A stretch of DNA of 64,000 nucleotides from positions 53,382,759-53,446,758 of the forward strand of contig NC_089232.1 of the NCBI RefSeq assembly GCF_963924675.1, in the 5' to 3' direction. The DNA is from Phocoena phocoena (Eukaryota; Chordata; Mammalia; Artiodactyla; Phocoenidae). The position numbers and the translations under genes are program-made. The notes under the pieces are model-generated. The model was not told the DNA's origin, searched no databases, and saw nothing but the letters and a program-made list of their open reading frames with translations. This document shows positions 62,421-64,000 of this stretch, piece after piece. Positions within the stretch are counted from its first letter, which is position 1, and each line of letters starts with the position of its first letter.

Positions 62421-63050
62421 ATCTTTTATTTATACTTCTTGACTTATTTTTTTGCTCAGAATCCATGGAAAATTCCTAACTTTTCAAATATTGCCTCTGC
62501 CCTATTCTTCCTTTCCTCTCCTCTATAATTTTCTTGATGTAAGTAAAACACCAGATTCACCAGATCTTGCATGTCTCTTAAATATTTCTCTGTTATCCTT
62601 CTCTTTGTCCTTCTGAGCTACACTCTGGTTAATTTTTTTTCGTGCTCTTTTCAGAATATCTGATCTTCTGTTGAAGCCATCTATTTTTAAAATTTCAACA
62701 ATTTAATATTTTTTTATTGCTTAAAGATCTATTTGAGTTCTTTTCTAATCTGCTTAGGCATTTCTATAGCCTCTTACTGCTAGTCATACTTTTAATCCTT
62801 GCCTTTACTTTTTAAAATGTATTAAACAAAGTACTTTATATGTATGTCTGATCATTTCAATATCTGATTTCTTTGTGGGTTTAATTCTGCTATTTGCTGG
62901 CTCTTGCTCATGGTATTTTGTTTCCTTGAATGTTTTGTGATTTTTGACTGTGAGTTTATATCTTTGAAACTTTATCTACGGGAATTATTTGAGGTTTGGA
63001 TTAAAGTTCCTTCAGAGAGGTATCGTCTTATTCCCTAGGTCTCTGGGACC

Positions 63051-63640
63051 ACTACTAATTTAGATTCACTTCCTCAGCTTCTTAACTGTAGGCTTCTTGG
63101 ATCACTGGGGAGTGTGCATTTGACATGTAAGCTCATGGAAGAGACGGTACATGGTTATAAATTCTCAGAAAAATTCTCCCCCTCTGTTTAGAGTCCAAGC
63201 TGGATATATATAATTTTCCTTGTAGTCCTTTTGGTAGGAGTAGAGTCTAGGTTATTTCTCAGTCATCTTTACAATGATGGGGCAGTAATTTGGGGTCTCA
63301 GTTTTATGCATAGGGTATCTCTACTATATTCGCCCAATTTAGGTAAGCCCTAGGCTTTTTCTTCTTTTCCCTCTTGCCCTATAAGGCTGTGAAAACAAAA
63401 CCAGTTTACATGATTTGTCACATGCCCTCAAGGCCAAAGCCAACTTCAGTGGTCCATTTATTTCTCTGCAATTTCACTTCCACCTAGTTTTTATCTAGGA
63501 ATATTCCTTCGTTTCTTTCCAATTCATTAGTACATTGAAAAGTGTTCTTTTAATTTTATCCCGAGTTTATAGTTGTTTTCATTGGGTAGATCGATCAGCA
63601 TTTAGTCCACTGTCTTGTAAGAAATGGGCATGGCTACCTA
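63051..63640. other. intergenic or L1-derived DNA, no gene seen
   Basis: T-rich sequence that may continue the old L1. Nothing coding is recognised. Confidence 0.4.
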
Positions 63641-63755
63641 CTGTCTTTCTGATCCTGAGCAAACAACTGATCTCTTCAAACTTCAGTCTCCTCACCTATA
63701 AAATCATCTCTTTCCTAGAGTTATTTGAGGATCAATTGAGATACTGCACAAAAAA
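63640..63755 (+). mobile_element. MIR SINE fragment
   Basis: tgatcctgagcaaacaactgatc … cttcagtctcctcacctataaaatcatc … gagttatttgaggatcaattgag follows the MIR core and 3' part in plus orientation. Confidence 0.6.
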
Positions 63756-64000
63756 AGAGTTTTTAAACTAAAAAGTAAAGCAGCATAGCAATATTAGAAC
63801 ATTTTGTGACTCTGTATCTGATAAAAATGAATTATTTCTCACGAAGATGAGTGAAGAAAGCTACACAGGCTATTTATAATCCAGGTCAATATTCACCTAG
63901 TCATTCAACAAGGATTTGCCAAGCACCTTCTTATATGGTACTTTTCTATCCTAGGGTTTACCTGATTCAATTATTTCCTGAGGTGTTGAGCCCAGGACAG

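Larger units (their letters stand above)
61270..63050 (-). mobile_element. old L1 LINE fragment, interrupted
   Basis: The T-rich text tgttctggcttccattgttgctgttgggaag, tctctggctgctttaagatttttcc, aaatattgcctctgccctattc and tctgatcatttcaatatctg is familiar L1 sequence in reverse orientation. It is interrupted by a CHR SINE (61450-61654) and by about 490 bp of other sequence (61,930-62,420). No frame survives. Confidence 0.6.

Overview
This window is mammalian nuclear DNA. Its SINEs are tRNA-derived elements of the CHR class, opening with a gcttccctggtgg-type head and a GGTTCGTGCCCC-like B box. That class is confined to cetaceans, hippos and ruminants, and the form seen here is the one I associate with whales and dolphins. 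L1 3' ends of the cetartiodactyl type support the same placement, so the best guess is a cetacean.

The only protein-coding gene I can support is SIX3, on the minus strand. It has two coding exons (28165-28967 and 26096-26288) separated by a 1,876-bp intron. They encode a 331-residue SIX-type homeodomain transcription factor of the forebrain and eye. The CDS lies in a CpG island and is bracketed by CU-rich (on the transcript) untranslated tracts. Its upstream end is a probable bidirectional promoter with CCAAT boxes and a perfect RFX X-box. The divergent lncRNA SIX3-AS1 (SIX3OS1) is expected on the plus strand beyond it, but its exons cannot be fixed from sequence alone. In the human genome SIX2 lies downstream of SIX3. 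The corresponding side here is the low-coordinate side, and SIX2 is not reached.

Region by region: 1-24.8 kb is the SIX3 downstream flank, with old repeats (MIR, L2, MER5, L1 ends), two CHR SINE insertions, CpG-rich patches at 15.4-16.6 and 18.1-19.1 kb, and two strong hairpins. 24.9-29.5 kb is SIX3 with its UTRs and promoter. 29.5-43.7 kb is an almost repeat-free upstream domain of alternating CpG-rich blocks and AT-rich blocks with homeodomain, SOX and OTX-type motifs, as expected of a developmental regulatory landscape. 43.7-64 kb returns to ordinary intergenic DNA, with an exact 216-bp tandem duplication, a mariner transposon with a SINE nested in it, an AT-rich cruciform-prone satellite and degraded L1. 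Candidate conserved elements are named from base composition and motif content only; no alignment was possible.
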